A stretch of 64,000 nt of DNA, taken from contig NZ_JAVBXX010000017.1 of NCBI RefSeq assembly GCF_030824335.1, positions 1-64,000 on the forward strand, given 5' to 3'. The stretch comes from Azonexus sp. Lineage in GTDB: Bacteria; Pseudomonadota; Gammaproteobacteria; Burkholderiales; Rhodocyclaceae. Below the pieces are notes generated by a model, which was not told the DNA's origin, searched no databases, and saw nothing but the letters and a program-made list of their open reading frames with translations. How positions within the stretch are numbered: the first letter of the stretch is position 1; each line of letters starts with the position of its first letter. Below are positions 45,084 to 56,240 of the stretch, in pieces. The position numbers and the translations under genes are program-made.

Positions 45084-46960
45084 GCGGACAATTCGGACTT
45101 CTCAGGGAAAAGCGTTTCGCCCCCTTCTTCGTTACGCAGTTTCTCGGCGCGTTCAACGACAACCTGTTCAAGAACGCGTTGGTGGTCTTGCTGACTTTCC
45201 AGGCGGCGCAATGGACGACGCTGCCGGCAGAGTTGCTGGCCAATCTGGCGGCCGGTGTATTCATCCTGCCGTTCTTCCTGTTTTCAGCCACGGCCGGCCA
45301 ACTGGCCGACAAGTACGACAAGGCGTCGCTGGCCCGGCTGGTCAAGGTGCTGGAGATGGCGATCATGGCGATTGCCGGCGCCGGTTTCTTCCTGCATAGC
45401 CTGACTGTGCTGATGACCGCGCTATTTCTGCTCGGCCTGCATTCGACCTTGTTCGGGCCGGTCAAGTACGCCATCCTGCCGCAGCATTTGCAGGCCGATG
45501 AACTGGTTGGGGGCAATGCGCTGATCGAAGCCGGTACCTTCGTTGCCATCCTGATCGGTACCTTGGCCGGTGGTCTGCTTGCCGGTTCGGTCGAGCATCC
45601 GGCGTGGATTGCGCTTGGCGGTTTCTGCGTTGCCGTGGCCGGCTATTTCACCAGTCGCGGCATTCCGGCGGCGCCGGCCCCGGAGCCGGGGCTGACGGTC
45701 AATCTCAATCCGTTCTCCGAAACCTGTCGCAACATCACATTTGCCCGGCAGAACCGCACGGTGTTCCTGTCGATACTTGGCATCTCGTGGTTCTGGCTGT
45801 ACGGCGCGATGTTCCTGGCGCAGTTCCCGGTCTATGCGAAAAATGTACTGGGCGGCGGCGAGATGGTGGTCACGCTGTTGCTGGCGGTATTCACGGTGGG
45901 GATCGGCATTGGCTCTCTGCTTTGCGAACGCATGTCGGGCAAGCAGGTCGAGATCGGTCTGGTGCCCTTCGGCTCGATTGGCCTGACGCTGTTCGGGCTG
46001 GATCTCTGCTTTGCCTCGCCGGTTGGTCTGGTTGGCACGACGGCGCATGAACTGGGTGCCTTGCTGACGCTGCCGGCTGTCTGGCATGTGTTGTTCGATT
46101 TGCTGATGCTGGGCATGTTCGGCGGTTTTTTCATCGTGCCGCTGTATGCCCTGGTGCAGTCACGCAGCGAGGCCGGACATCGGGCGCGAATCATCGCCGC
46201 CAACAATATCCTCAACGCCTTGTTCATGGTCGTCGGTGCGCTCGGCGCGGCAGCGGCGCTCGGGGCGGGGATGTCGATCCCGGCACTGTTCGGCGTTGCG
46301 GCGCTGCTCAACGCGGCGGTGGCGGTGTATATCTACGGCTTGGTGCCGGAATTCCTGCTGCGTTTCATTGCCTGGTTGCTGGTCAAGGCGGTGTACCGGC
46401 TGCGTCGCGAGGGGATCGAGCAGATTCCGCTGAACGGGCCGGCCGTGCTGGTCGCCAACCACGTCAGCTTCGCCGACGCGGTGATCTTGCTGGGGGCATC
46501 GCCGCGGCCCATCCGTTTCGTCATGGATCACCGCATTTTCCAGACGCCCGTGCTGGGCTTCATCTTCCGCCATTCCGGCGCGATTCCCATTGCTTCGGCC
46601 AAGGACGATCCGGCCTTGATGGAAAAAGCCTTCGCCGAGGTGTCGACCGCACTCGCCAACGGTGAACTGGTCGGTATCTTCCCGGAAGGCAACATCACCC
46701 GCGATGGCGAGTTGCAGCCCTTCCGGCCGGGCATCGCGCGCATTCTTGCGGCCAATCCGGTGCCGGTCGTGCCGATGGCGCTGTCCGGGCTGTGGGGCAG
46801 TTTTTTCTCGCGCATCGACGGCGAGGCGATGAAAACGCCATTTCGTCGTGGCATGTTCTCGCATATCGTGCTGCGCGTCGGCACGCCGCTGGCAGCCGAT
46901 GCGGCGACGCTGCCGGTGCTGCACGAGCGCGTGCTGGCCTTGCGTGGGGGGCTCAAATAG
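45080..46960 (+). CDS. LplT-like MFS flippase fused to a PlsC acyltransferase
   Basis: A 626-residue protein. Residues 1-415 form a 12-helix major-facilitator domain beginning with FVTQFLGAFNDNLFKNALVVLL, the LplT signature. Residues about 425-626 form a 1-acylglycerol-3-phosphate-type acyltransferase (VANHVSFAD, FPEGNITRDG). It would flip lysophospholipid inward and re-acylate it at the cytoplasmic face. Overlaps the amidohydrolase stop (ATGA). Some bacteria fuse transporter, acyltransferase and synthetase in one protein; here they are split with two acyltransferase domains in the operon. Confidence 0.85.
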   Translation: MSGQFGLLREKRFAPFFVTQFLGAFNDNLFKNALVVLLTFQAAQWTTLPAELLANLAAGVFILPFFLFSATAGQLADKYDKASLARLVKVLEMAIMAIAGAGFFLHSLTVLMTALFLLGLHSTLFGPVKYAILPQHLQADELVGGNALIEAGTFVAILIGTLAGGLLAGSVEHPAWIALGGFCVAVAGYFTSRGIPAAPAPEPGLTVNLNPFSETCRNITFARQNRTVFLSILGISWFWLYGAMFLAQFPVYAKNVLGGGEMVVTLLLAVFTVGIGIGSLLCERMSGKQVEIGLVPFGSIGLTLFGLDLCFASPVGLVGTTAHELGALLTLPAVWHVLFDLLMLGMFGGFFIVPLYALVQSRSEAGHRARIIAANNILNALFMVVGALGAAAALGAGMSIPALFGVAALLNAAVAVYIYGLVPEFLLRFIAWLLVKAVYRLRREGIEQIPLNGPAVLVANHVSFADAVILLGASPRPIRFVMDHRIFQTPVLGFIFRHSGAIPIASAKDDPALMEKAFAEVSTALANGELVGIFPEGNITRDGELQPFRPGIARILAANPVPVVPMALSGLWGSFFSRIDGEAMKTPFRRGMFSHIVLRVGTPLAADAATLPVLHERVLALRGGLK

Positions 46961-47025
46961 GCGCCGATCATGACCCGCAAGGGCACTGGGGCCGGTAAAA
47001 TTGCCCCTTTGCCCGCCGCGCCCAA

Positions 47026-47814
47026 ATGACCACCGCTGCCCAGATTCCTGCCGACCCGTTCGCCGTCCTGGCGAATACCGAAACCCAGCGGCTTGCCGCA
47101 CGCATGGCACAAGATGCCTTTGCCGCTGTCTTCCGCATGGCGGTAACGCCGGATAGCGATATCGAAACGGGGGCGCTCGGCGAGTTGGCCGGGCGCTGTT
47201 ACAACTGGAGCCAGGCGGGCGCCGACCAGGAAGCCTGCGCGCTGCGCCTGGCCTTGCTGATCGCCGGCCTCGATCAGTGGGGGCTGGCTTATACGCAGGC
47301 ATTTCATCTCAATGCAATTCCCGCGCTGACGGCGCTGATCGGCGGTTTGCGGACACGGCTCGATGCGCAAGCCGATGCGCGCTTCCAGAAGTATTTTTCG
47401 ACACTTGCTGACAATGAGTTTGCCGTTGTCGATTTCAAGGTCGAACTGCGCCGGGCCATCCATCTTGCGCTGTGGCACGCGATGGCCGCTTGCGAAACGG
47501 CTGAGCAGGTCCAGGGTATCGTCCAGTCCTTGGGCAGCATGATGCTCGGACTGAACGAACAAATGCCGGCACTCGGCTGGCGCCTGCTGGCGGATGCGCT
47601 GGCCAGCATCCAGATCTCGTTGCTGGCCGATGGCAGCGCTTCCGCACTGGCACAGGATGGCACGCAGCAACTGTTTGCCTCCTTGCGTCATGCCTTGCCG
47701 GCTGAGCGCTACCAGGCCATCCTCGCCCATTCCGGGCAGGCTCTCCTTGCCTGGCAGCAAGCAAAACGCGCCCACGCGCAGGCTCAGGATGGGCAAGGTA
47801 GAATCGACGCATGA
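47026..47814 (+). CDS. Hypothetical alpha-helical protein upstream of ubiA
   Basis: A 262-residue, Ala/Leu-rich, apparently all-helical cytoplasmic protein with no recognisable domain, signal or membrane helix. Segments such as [23 protein letters not shown] and [18 protein letters not shown] look like packed helices. ATGA overlap with ubiA implies coupled translation. Function unknown; a link to ubiquinone synthesis is only contextual. Confidence 0.7.
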   Translation: MTTAAQIPADPFAVLANTETQRLAARMAQDAFAAVFRMAVTPDSDIETGALGELAGRCYNWSQAGADQEACALRLALLIAGLDQWGLAYTQAFHLNAIPALTALIGGLRTRLDAQADARFQKYFSTLADNEFAVVDFKVELRRAIHLALWHAMAACETAEQVQGIVQSLGSMMLGLNEQMPALGWRLLADALASIQISLLADGSASALAQDGTQQLFASLRHALPAERYQAILAHSGQALLAWQQAKRAHAQAQDGQGRIDA

Positions 47815-48686
47815 CATTGTCCGCGCTCAAGGAAAGACTGGGGCTTTATGGAAAGCTGATGCGGCTGGACAAGCCGATCGGTATTCTGCTGCTGCTCTGG
47901 CCGACGCTGTGGGCTTTGTGGCTGTCGGCCGATGGGCGACCGGATTGGACGGTGCTGGGCGTTTTTGTGTTGGGGACCGTGCTGATGCGTTCCGCCGGCT
48001 GTGTGATCAATGACTATGCCGACCGCGATTTCGACAAGCACGTCGAGCGCACCAGGGAACGCCCGCTGACTGCCGGCCGGGTCAGCACCAAGGAAGCGCT
48101 GCGCCTCTTCGCCGTGCTTTGTCTGCTGTCTTTCGCGCTGGTGCTGGCGCTGGGCAAATCACTGGTCATCTGGTTGTCGATTCCGGCGGTTTTTTTGGCC
48201 GCCAGCTATCCTTTCACCAAGCGTTTCTTCGCCATTCCGCAAGCCTATCTCGGGATTGCTTTCGGTTTCGGTATCCCGATGGCTTACGCTGCGCATCTTG
48301 GCAGCGTGCCGGCTGAAGCCTGGTGGATGTTGCTGGCCAATGTGTTCTGGGCGGTGGCCTACGATACCGAATACGCCATGGTGGACCGCGAGGACGACTT
48401 GAAAATCGGCATCAAGACCTCGGCCATCACCTTTGGCCGCTTCGATGTGGCTGCCGTCATGGCGTGCTATGGCGTGACGCTGCTCATCCTTGGCGCGCTG
48501 GGTCTGGCGCGTGATTTCGGCGCCTTTTATTTTGCCGGGATCGCTGCAGCAGCAGCGATTGCCGGTGTGCATTTCAGCTGGATTCGTGATCGTCAGCGCA
48601 TGGCCTGTTTCAAGGCTTTCTTGCATAACAACTACATCGGCCTGATGATTTTTCTTGGATTGTTACTTGAGTTTTTGACGCGATAA
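47811..48686 (+). CDS. ubiA: 4-hydroxybenzoate polyprenyltransferase UbiA
   Basis: A 291-residue membrane protein with about eight helices, the first Asp-rich motif [15 protein letters not shown] and the second around [16 protein letters not shown]. It attaches the polyprenyl tail to 4-hydroxybenzoate in ubiquinone synthesis. The usual length is about 290. It starts inside the preceding stop codon; ubiD lies about 1 kb downstream, placing two ubiquinone genes together. Confidence 0.95.
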   Translation: MTLSALKERLGLYGKLMRLDKPIGILLLLWPTLWALWLSADGRPDWTVLGVFVLGTVLMRSAGCVINDYADRDFDKHVERTRERPLTAGRVSTKEALRLFAVLCLLSFALVLALGKSLVIWLSIPAVFLAASYPFTKRFFAIPQAYLGIAFGFGIPMAYAAHLGSVPAEAWWMLLANVFWAVAYDTEYAMVDREDDLKIGIKTSAITFGRFDVAAVMACYGVTLLILGALGLARDFGAFYFAGIAAAAAIAGVHFSWIRDRQRMACFKAFLHNNYIGLMIFLGLLLEFLTR

Positions 48687-48760
48687 CTGCCCTGAAGGGG
48701 CGATGTCGGGTGGTTGGGCCAAAAGGGGGCGGGGGATGGTACTTGCAGCGGGGAAGCGTC

Positions 48761-49720
48761 ATGGCGCTTGGTGAAAACAGTACGTATGTCCGGCTGGAAT
48801 TTGCCGATGTCGAACTGGGGGTGCCACTGCAAACGCCGTTGTACGACGGTAATCGTCGGGTGCTGCTGAAGCGTGGCGAGAGTATCGAGACGGTGCACGA
48901 GCTGGAGGATTTGATCCTCCGCGGACTTTACCGGAATACCAGCGAACGCTCGTCACACCTGCTTGGCATACTGGCTGCGACGCCATCGTCGGCGACTCGC
49001 GAGCGGAGCAGTCCTGCATCGTCCGCGCCGGAACAGAGCATGCCGAGTGCTGCGGCAGTCCAGCGTGACGCCATCACGACACTGGATGCAGCCAAGTTGC
49101 GCATCGGCGACCCCTTGTACTTGCAGAGCTCCCCGGAAGCACCGCGCCTGGTGAGCAAATTGATTGGCCATCTGAAGAACAAGGGACTGATCGTCACGGT
49201 GCCCGAGTCGGAAAGCGAACTGATCATGCTGCGCGATGGTCAGAGCTTCATTGTCCGTTTTTTCTCCGGGCAGAATGCCTATGCCTTCACGACGGCAGTG
49301 GTCAAACAGACCAGCGTGCCGTATCCGCATGTGCATCTGTCTTATCCCAAGGAGGTGCGTGGTCGGGAAATCCGCAAGGGCTCGCGGGTCGATGTCGATC
49401 TGATTGCCGCTGTCGCCGTTGAGGAGGGCGGGGCTTATACCGGTTCGGGGAAGATCGTTAATCTCAGCATTAGCGGCGGCGCCTTGCGTGCCAAGACTCG
49501 CCTGGGGGAGAGAGACCATGTCATCAATGTCAAATTCAAGATACTGATTGGCGACATGCCATCCTACGTGGCGGTCGATTGCGTGATCCGGGCAATTTCC
49601 GAAGATGCCGATCCTTCGGGCATGCCTTGGCTGCACGGCCTGCAATTTCTCAATCCCGAACCGGCCATGGCGCTGGCGTTGACGGCTTTCGTTTATCAAA
49701 AAATTGTGGGCGAGACATAA
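48761..49720 (+). CDS. YcgR/PilZ-type c-di-GMP-binding protein
   Basis: A 319-residue protein. An N-terminal extension (about 1-110) precedes a YcgR-like beta domain (about 115-210; [22 protein letters not shown]) and a PilZ domain (about 210-315) with the c-di-GMP motifs RKGSR (RxxxR) and NLSISGG. In enteric bacteria YcgR brakes flagella when c-di-GMP is high. ATG 48761 follows GGGGAAG; a GTG at 48710 is possible. Three nt before ubiD. Confidence 0.87.
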   Translation: MALGENSTYVRLEFADVELGVPLQTPLYDGNRRVLLKRGESIETVHELEDLILRGLYRNTSERSSHLLGILAATPSSATRERSSPASSAPEQSMPSAAAVQRDAITTLDAAKLRIGDPLYLQSSPEAPRLVSKLIGHLKNKGLIVTVPESESELIMLRDGQSFIVRFFSGQNAYAFTTAVVKQTSVPYPHVHLSYPKEVRGREIRKGSRVDVDLIAAVAVEEGGAYTGSGKIVNLSISGGALRAKTRLGERDHVINVKFKILIGDMPSYVAVDCVIRAISEDADPSGMPWLHGLQFLNPEPAMALALTAFVYQKIVGET

Positions 49721-49722
49721 TC

Positions 49723-51198
49723 TTGAAATACAACGATCTGCGCGACTTCATGTCGCAACTGGAAAAGACCGGCGAACTGAAGCGTGTTGCGGTAGGCGTC
49801 GATACCAAGCTGGAAATGACCGAGATTTGCGACCGCGTGCTGCGTGCAGAAGGGCCGGCAATCCTGTTTGAAGCGCCGCGTACCGGCCAGACCCGGCACG
49901 ACATTCCGGTGCTGGCCAACCTGTTCGGCACGCCGAAACGCGTTGCGCTGGGGATGGGCGAAGAATCGGTGACGGCGCTGCGCGAAGTCGGCAAGCTGCT
50001 GGCTTACCTGAAGGAACCAGAGCCACCCAAGGGCTTGCGCGATGCCTGGGACAAGTTGCCGATCTTGAAGCAAGTGCTCAACATGACGCCGAAGAAGGTG
50101 TCGAATGCGCCGTGCCAGGAAATCGTCTGGGAAGGTAAAGATGTCGACTTGAGCCGTCTGCCGATTCAGCACTGCTGGCCGGGCGATGTCGCACCGCTGA
50201 TCACCTGGGGGCTGGTGGTGACGAAGGGGCCGCACAAGGCCCGGCAGAACCTCGGTATCTATCGTCAGCAGGTGCTGGGGCCGAACAAGGTCATCATGCG
50301 CTGGCTGGCGCATCGCGGCGGCGCGCTGGATCTGCGCGATCATCAACTGGCCAATCCTGGTCAGCCCTTCCCGGTGGCGGTGGTGCTGGGCTGCGATCCG
50401 GCGACCATCCTCGGCGCTGTGACGCCGGTGCCGGACAGTCTTTCCGAATACCAGTTCGCCGGTCTGCTGCGTGGCGCGAAGACCGAACTGACGCAATGCC
50501 TCGGTTCGTCGCTGCAAGTGCCGGCGCGGGCCGAGATCGTGCTGGAAGGCCATATCCATCCCGGCGAGATGGCGCTCGAAGGCCCCTACGGCGACCACAC
50601 CGGCTATTACAACGAACAGGCAAATTTCCCGGTTTTTACGGTCGACCGCATCACGATGCGTAAAAACCCGATCTATCACAGCACCTACACCGGCAAGCCG
50701 CCCGATGAACCTGCCGTGCTTGGCGTCGCGCTCAACGAAGTCTTCGTGCCGCTGCTGCAGAAGCAGTACCCGGAAATCGTCGATTTCTATCTGCCGCCGG
50801 AAGGCTGTTCGTATCGCATGGCGATTGTCAGCATCAAGAAACAATATCCCGGCCACGCCAAGCGCATCATGTTCGGCATCTGGAGTTTCCTGCGCCAGTT
50901 CATGTACACCAAGACGATCATCGTGGTCGACGACGACATCGATATCCGCGACTGGAAGGAAGTGGTCTGGGCGATGACGACGCGCATGGATGCGACGCGC
51001 GATACGACGCTGGTCGACAACACGCCGATCGATTACCTCGATTTCGCCTCGCCGGTCGCCGGTCTCGGCTCCAAGATGGGGCTGGATGCGACCAACAAGT
51101 GGCCGGGCGAGACGACGCGCGAATGGGGCCGGCCGATTGTCATGGACGCCGACGTGAAGCAGAAGATCGATGCGATGTGGGATGGGCTGGGGCTATGA
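49723..51198 (+). CDS. ubiD: 3-octaprenyl-4-hydroxybenzoate decarboxylase UbiD
   Basis: A 491-residue prenylated-FMN enzyme: start [19 protein letters not shown] as in E. coli, and the C-terminal block with [14 protein letters not shown]. It removes the carboxyl group in ubiquinone synthesis. The start codon is TTG at 49723, fitting the E. coli alignment; no ATG is available there. It overlaps the GNAT gene by ATGA. Confidence 0.94.
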   Translation: MKYNDLRDFMSQLEKTGELKRVAVGVDTKLEMTEICDRVLRAEGPAILFEAPRTGQTRHDIPVLANLFGTPKRVALGMGEESVTALREVGKLLAYLKEPEPPKGLRDAWDKLPILKQVLNMTPKKVSNAPCQEIVWEGKDVDLSRLPIQHCWPGDVAPLITWGLVVTKGPHKARQNLGIYRQQVLGPNKVIMRWLAHRGGALDLRDHQLANPGQPFPVAVVLGCDPATILGAVTPVPDSLSEYQFAGLLRGAKTELTQCLGSSLQVPARAEIVLEGHIHPGEMALEGPYGDHTGYYNEQANFPVFTVDRITMRKNPIYHSTYTGKPPDEPAVLGVALNEVFVPLLQKQYPEIVDFYLPPEGCSYRMAIVSIKKQYPGHAKRIMFGIWSFLRQFMYTKTIIVVDDDIDIRDWKEVVWAMTTRMDATRDTTLVDNTPIDYLDFASPVAGLGSKMGLDATNKWPGETTREWGRPIVMDADVKQKIDAMWDGLGL

Positions 51199-51683
51199 AT
51201 CTGCGTATTGTTGCGGTCGACTTCGAAAATCCGGCAATTTCCACCGCCTGGCTCGATTTGCTCGAGCATTACGCGCAAGACCCGATGGGCGGCGGCACCG
51301 GCTTGTCGGCGTATGCGCAGCAACATCTGGTTGAACGCCTGCGGGCGTTGCCGACTTTTCATGGCGCCATGGCTTTCGACGGTGAGCATGCGGTCGGTCT
51401 GATCAACTGCTTCACCGGTTTTTCCACCTTCGCGGCACAACCGCTGCTCAATATCCATGACATCGTGACGCGGGCGGATCGGCGTGGACAAGGCATCGGC
51501 CAGGCCTTGCTGGGCTGGGCGGAAATGCGGGCGGCTGAACTGGGCTGCTGCAAATTGACGCTGGAAGTCCTGTCGAACAATCAGCGGGCGCTGGCCAGTT
51601 ATGAACGTGCCGGGTTCGCGCCTTACGTGCTTGATCCGCAGGCCGGCCAGGCGCTGTTCCTGCAAAAAATCCTCAAGGAATAG
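51195..51683 (+). CDS. GNAT-family N-acetyltransferase
   Basis: A 162-residue protein with the acetyl-CoA-binding motif A ([22 protein letters not shown]/RxxGxG/A) and motif B ([19 protein letters not shown]). Substrate unknown. ATG 51195 overlaps the ubiD stop, so it is probably co-expressed; a longer in-frame reading inside ubiD was rejected. Confidence 0.88.
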   Translation: MNLRIVAVDFENPAISTAWLDLLEHYAQDPMGGGTGLSAYAQQHLVERLRALPTFHGAMAFDGEHAVGLINCFTGFSTFAAQPLLNIHDIVTRADRRGQGIGQALLGWAEMRAAELGCCKLTLEVLSNNQRALASYERAGFAPYVLDPQAGQALFLQKILKE

Positions 51684-51688
51684 TCGTC

Positions 51689-52096
51689 ATGAACGAAAAC
51701 GCTCCGTCTTTGAGCCCGCAAACGGTTCGTCCATCCCTGATCAATCTGACGCATGTGATCTACGGCTTGCATGCGATAGCCGTGCTGGTCGGGGTTACGT
51801 CGTCGGCGACGGTGGCTGGCGGATTCGTTTTCGGCCTGCCCTCGCTGCTGGCGGTATTCCTCAACTACCTGAAGCGCAGTGAGGTACGCGGCACCTGGCT
51901 GGAAAGCCATTTCCGCTGGCAGATCCGGACTTTCTGGTTCACGCTACTCTGGCTTGGCGTTTATGGCTTGTTCGTGATCACCATCATCGGCATCCCGATT
52001 GCCTTTTTGTTGATCCTTGTCCTCGGCATCTGGGTGGCTTATCGGGTTATTCGCGGTTGGCTGGCCTTGGCGAAGTCGCGCGCCTTAGTGATCTGA
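51689..52096 (+). CDS. DUF4870-like small membrane protein
   Basis: A 135-residue protein with three to four hydrophobic helices (about 22-42, 44-60, 80-100, 100-120) and [17 protein letters not shown] between them, a pattern of DUF4870/YidH-like proteins. Function unknown. Six nt after the GNAT gene; its end overlaps the end of the converging hybrid kinase gene by 12 bp. Confidence 0.8.
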   Translation: MNENAPSLSPQTVRPSLINLTHVIYGLHAIAVLVGVTSSATVAGGFVFGLPSLLAVFLNYLKRSEVRGTWLESHFRWQIRTFWFTLLWLGVYGLFVITIIGIPIAFLLILVLGIWVAYRVIRGWLALAKSRALVI

Positions 52097-55000
52097 GGCT
52101 GGGCTGGTCGGCTTCTTCCGGCGCAGCCATTTCAGCACGGTTTCGAACAGGTCGTCCGGATTCACCGGCTTAGTGAGGAAATCATTCATGCCGGCATCGA
52201 TGCAGCGCAGGCGATCATCAGCGAAGGCGTTGGCAGTCATTGCCAGAATCGGTATCTCGCGCTGACCAGGCAACATCCGGATGCGTCGGGTGGCTTCAAG
52301 GCCATCCATGCGCGGCATCTGCATATCCATCAGGATCAGGTCGTAATTGTGCTGGCTGGCGAGCTCCAGTGCGCTTTGCCCATCTTCAGCCACGTCCAGC
52401 TTGATGTTCACATCCTGGAACAGGGACATGGCTACTTCCCGGTTGATCGGCTCGTCTTCTGCCAGCAGCAGACGACAATGGCTGTAGTCGCGCATCAGGA
52501 TGCTTTCCGCCGTTGTCTCGCGCTTCGGTTTGGCGGCGGATTCGGTCAGTGCTTCGCCGTGCCGCAGCCGGGCGGTCAGCCAGAATGTGCTGCCGACGCC
52601 GAGTTGACTGACGACGCCCGCGTCGCCGCCCATGGCCTGGGCCAGCTTGCGGGAAATGATCAGGCCCAGTCCGGTACCGCCAAAACGCCGGGTGATCGAG
52701 TTATCGGCCTGTTCAAATGCGCTGAACAGGCGACTTTGTGCTTCCGCTGCAATGCCAATCCCGGTGTCTTCAACTTCGAAGCGCACCAGCATGCCTTGCG
52801 TGTCTTCGCTCTCGGCCCGTACGCGCAGGGTGACCTGTCCTTGCTCGGTAAATTTGACGGCATTGGCGGCAAAATTGAGCAAGGCTTGTTGCAGGCGTGC
52901 CGCATCGCCGCGCAGCACACGGTCGGGCAGGCCGTTTTCGATGCGCAGTGGCAAGCCCTTGGCTTGTGCTTTGTCGATCAGCATCGATGAAACATTGGCC
53001 AGGATGCTGCCGGGGTGCAGGTCGGCTTCTTCGAGCTCGAATTTGCCGGCTTCGATTTTCGACAGATCGAGAATGGCATTGATGATGTTGAGCAAGTGCT
53101 GGCCGGCGGTGTCGATTTTGTTGAGACGATCTTCCTGTTCCGGTGCGATGCCGGCCCGGCGCATCAGATGCGTCATGCCGGTAATGGCGTTCAGTGGCGT
53201 GCGGATTTCGTGGCTCATGTTGGCCAGGAAAGCGCTTTTTGCCAGACTGGCCGCTTCCGCTGCTTCCTTGGCTTGCTGCAAGGCTTGCTCGGCCGCTTTC
53301 TGCAGGCTGATGTCGGTGACGAAGACGATCAGTCTGGGCGGTTGGTCGTCATCTTCCGGACGGTAGTAGAGACTGACGCTGACCGGTATGCGCCGGCCAT
53401 CCTTGGTGATTTCTGTCGTTTCGAATTTCAGCGATCCGGCGATCCTGGCGTCTTTGACGACATCGACAAAATCTTCAAGGCCGATATGGTCGTCGATATC
53501 CGGGATGCGCAGGGCAAGCATTTCTTCCTGCGTATAGCCGAGCATTTCTGCGGCATGGCGGTTTGCGTAGGTCAGGCGGGCTGTGTTCGGATCAACCCAG
53601 TGAATGCCAATGCCGACGCTGTCCATGGCAAACTGGGTTTCGCTGAGCTGAGAATGGGCATTTTCCAGTTGGGTTGTCCGCTCCCGGACCTTTTCTTCCA
53701 ACTGCTGGCGATGCTCGGCCAGTTCGTTCATTGCGGTGCGCAGCTTGGTGATGTCGTGGGCGATGCCGAGTACGCCGATCACGCTGCCATCAGCAAGACG
53801 CATGGGCACCTTGGTGGTCAGGAACAAGCCTTGATAGCCGTTGCTGGCGAAGGTCAGCGACTCTTCATTGTGTGTCGGGACGCCGGCCGCCATCGCCGCC
53901 ATATCGTTCTTGCGGAAAAAATCGGCCAGTTCAGCATCAACGAAGTCGTAATCGGTTTTTCCGATGATGGCTTGTTCATCGGCACCGAAAAACTGCTCAA
54001 AACTCGGGTTGCAGGTGAGGTAGATACCATTGATATCTTTCAGCCAGATCAGGTCGGGAATGGTCGCGACCAGGGTGTGCAAGTGGGCGCGTTCACGGGT
54101 CAGCGCCATCATGGTGTCGTTCAGGAGGATGCCGAGTTGGCCGAGTTCGTTGTTCGGTAATTGGCCTGAAAGTGGCTGGAAATTGCCGGCACGGGCCGAG
54201 TCGACCGCACGCATCAGCTGATTCAATGGCGTGGTGACCTGGCGTCGCACATAGATCAGGCTGATGCCGAAAACCAGCAGCGATATGCCGGCCAGACTGG
54301 CCACGCCGGCGCCGATCAAGGTGGCGGTGGGGGCATCATCCGTTGTGGGCGGGCGAACGAAAATCAGGGTGGCGGTCTTTTCATCCGGCAGTTTTACGAC
54401 GGCGCTGACGAAGGTCTGCCCGGATTTTTCGCCGATCTGCGGCCCGCTCAGTCTGCGCAACTCAGCGTTCAGCGGCGTGCCGGCGTTCGGCGTGATGGTG
54501 AAGTCAGGCATGAGCGCAGATCCCAGGCGTTCGTCGGCATCGATGGCAAAGGCCAATCCTGTTTCGTTGGCGCTGCGCTCGATGAATGTCTCGTTGAGGC
54601 AGTGGCCGAGGGAAATCCGCCCGAGTTCATTGCCATTGCTGCCGAGTACGGGTTTTTCAAGAACGAGGGCGATACCGTTGCCAGTACGGCAGCGGTCGAA
54701 ATGCACGTTTTGTCCGGCGGCGGGGAGCGCCACAAGCTTCGGTGCTGCGCTTAGTGGTTCGAACGATGAGCGATCGGTCTTGCTGGCCAGTAATTGCGCA
54801 GCTTCACCGGTGCGTTGGGACCAGTAGAGTGCGTGCTTTGCTGCATAGCCCGCGATGGGGCCGTGCTTGCCGGAAATGACCATCCAGTCGGCACCGCTAG
54901 CCCGGGCGTGGTCGCTGATCAATGCCGATAGTTCCTGGGCCGGGAAGTCGAAAACTGCCGGGTTGCCCAACTCGGTTTCGAAATAACCGTGGAACAGGTT

Positions 55001-55240
55001 GAGTGTGGCCTGCAGCTTCGGCGATTCGGTCAACGACCTGGCCGCCTCGGTCAGTTCGCCAGCCAGGTGTTCGATGCCGTTATCCAGATGTTGCAACGCA
55101 GCCTGGAGTTCGCGCTGGCTATCCGTTGCTTGCTGATGTGTGCGCAGAATTGAAAACAGGCTGCCGGCAACCAGCAGGACAGCGAAGGTTGCGGCGAACC
55201 AGAAAAGGAGCAGCCGATGGGCCAGCGATAGTTTGGGCAC
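52085..55240 (-). CDS. Hybrid sensor histidine kinase with periplasmic sensor, PAS domains and receiver
   Basis: A 1051-residue protein. TM1 (about 10-30), a periplasmic Cache-like domain and TM2 (about 305-328) are followed by HAMP, a PAS (about 390-510, [15 protein letters not shown]) and a second PAS (about 540-660). Then come HisKA with phospho-His in [11 protein letters not shown], a HATPase domain with FEVEDTGIG and GTGLGL, and a C-terminal REC domain with phospho-Asp in LILMDMQMP. It lies 2 nt after a periplasmic sugar-binding-type protein gene, which probably presents ligand to its sensor domain (inference). No separate output regulator is adjacent. Confidence 0.92.
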   Translation of the reverse strand: MPKLSLAHRLLLFWFAATFAVLLVAGSLFSILRTHQQATDSQRELQAALQHLDNGIEHLAGELTEAARSLTESPKLQATLNLFHGYFETELGNPAVFDFPAQELSALISDHARASGADWMVISGKHGPIAGYAAKHALYWSQRTGEAAQLLASKTDRSSFEPLSAAPKLVALPAAGQNVHFDRCRTGNGIALVLEKPVLGSNGNELGRISLGHCLNETFIERSANETGLAFAIDADERLGSALMPDFTITPNAGTPLNAELRRLSGPQIGEKSGQTFVSAVVKLPDEKTATLIFVRPPTTDDAPTATLIGAGVASLAGISLLVFGISLIYVRRQVTTPLNQLMRAVDSARAGNFQPLSGQLPNNELGQLGILLNDTMMALTRERAHLHTLVATIPDLIWLKDINGIYLTCNPSFEQFFGADEQAIIGKTDYDFVDAELADFFRKNDMAAMAAGVPTHNEESLTFASNGYQGLFLTTKVPMRLADGSVIGVLGIAHDITKLRTAMNELAEHRQQLEEKVRERTTQLENAHSQLSETQFAMDSVGIGIHWVDPNTARLTYANRHAAEMLGYTQEEMLALRIPDIDDHIGLEDFVDVVKDARIAGSLKFETTEITKDGRRIPVSVSLYYRPEDDDQPPRLIVFVTDISLQKAAEQALQQAKEAAEAASLAKSAFLANMSHEIRTPLNAITGMTHLMRRAGIAPEQEDRLNKIDTAGQHLLNIINAILDLSKIEAGKFELEEADLHPGSILANVSSMLIDKAQAKGLPLRIENGLPDRVLRGDAARLQQALLNFAANAVKFTEQGQVTLRVRAESEDTQGMLVRFEVEDTGIGIAAEAQSRLFSAFEQADNSITRRFGGTGLGLIISRKLAQAMGGDAGVVSQLGVGSTFWLTARLRHGEALTESAAKPKRETTAESILMRDYSHCRLLLAEDEPINREVAMSLFQDVNIKLDVAEDGQSALELASQHNYDLILMDMQMPRMDGLEATRRIRMLPGQREIPILAMTANAFADDRLRCIDAGMNDFLTKPVNPDDLFETVLKWLRRKKPTSPASDH

Positions 55241-55242
55241 GG

Positions 55243-56175
55243 TCAGAAAATGGGTTCGACCCGCTCCACGTTATCGCGCGTTACCGTGATTGAAGGGACT
55301 GTCCGTTCCTTGGCCGCGAGCTTGCCGCCGCGCAGCAGGGTCAGGGCGGCTTCAGCCCCTTCGTGACCGAAGGTCGGGTAGGTGAAGCTCGCATCCAGTT
55401 CGCCGGCCCGAATGGCGGCGCGGGCTTCACTGATGAAATCCAGCCCGGTGATCGGAATTTTTCTTGGGTCCAGGCCGGCTTTCTTCAGCGCCATGATGGC
55501 CCCCAGTGCCATGCTGTCCGATTGGGCGTAGATGGCATCGAAGGCAAGGTTTTCGGCCAGCGCTTCTTCGACTTTCTGAATGGCCAGTGCGCGTTGCGAG
55601 TCGGCACGCTTGATTGCTGCAATCTGCAGGCCGGGGTGTTTTTTCAGTTCGTCGAGGAAGCCCTCTGTCCGTAACTGGCCGGGAGTCGATGTCGGGATGT
55701 GTTGCAGCATCAGGATGCGGCCCTTGCCTTTCATGCGCTTGGCCAGGTGCTGGGCGGCCTGACGGGCGATTGCACGATTGTCGGCGCTGACGAAATGGGT
55801 GAATTCCTCGCCATTGACCCGGCGCGACAGCAGGATGACTGGAATGCCGCTGCGGTAGACGCGGGCAATCGGTTCGCGCATCAATTCGGCATCGCGTGGG
55901 CTGGTGATCAGGATGTCGACACGACGTGCGGCAAAGTTTTCGATGTCCTGCACTTGTCGCGCGGTATCGCCTCCCGCATCGCTGAAGACGAATTCGACAT
56001 CCGGGTTCTTGCTCAGAGCCTGTTGCAGATTGCGCACCTGCGCCGCGCGCCAGTCGTTGGCCATGGTGTCCTGGGCAAAGGCCACGACATATTTGCGTTT
56101 GTTGAGTGGGCTGGCGAACAGGATGGGCGCAGTGCTTAGCCCGAGTGCGAGCAGTGTGAATTGCCGGCGTTGCAT
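55243..56175 (-). CDS. Sugar/autoinducer-type periplasmic binding protein (RbsB family)
   Basis: A 310-residue protein with a signal peptide ([20 protein letters not shown]) and the two-lobed periplasmic-binding fold of the ribose/LacI group ([53 protein letters not shown]). No permease or ATPase neighbours. It is 2 nt from the hybrid kinase gene, implying a receptor-kinase pair like those using LuxP or ChvE-type proteins. ATG 56175 follows GGGAG. Ligand unknown. Confidence 0.85.
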   Translation of the reverse strand: MQRRQFTLLALGLSTAPILFASPLNKRKYVVAFAQDTMANDWRAAQVRNLQQALSKNPDVEFVFSDAGGDTARQVQDIENFAARRVDILITSPRDAELMREPIARVYRSGIPVILLSRRVNGEEFTHFVSADNRAIARQAAQHLAKRMKGKGRILMLQHIPTSTPGQLRTEGFLDELKKHPGLQIAAIKRADSQRALAIQKVEEALAENLAFDAIYAQSDSMALGAIMALKKAGLDPRKIPITGLDFISEARAAIRAGELDASFTYPTFGHEGAEAALTLLRGGKLAAKERTVPSITVTRDNVERVEPIF

Positions 56176-56240
56176 GAGGAACTCCCTATTTTGTTGGCCC
56201 TTGCGATTTTTCTGTCGCGAGTTGTACCAACTCCTCAACT

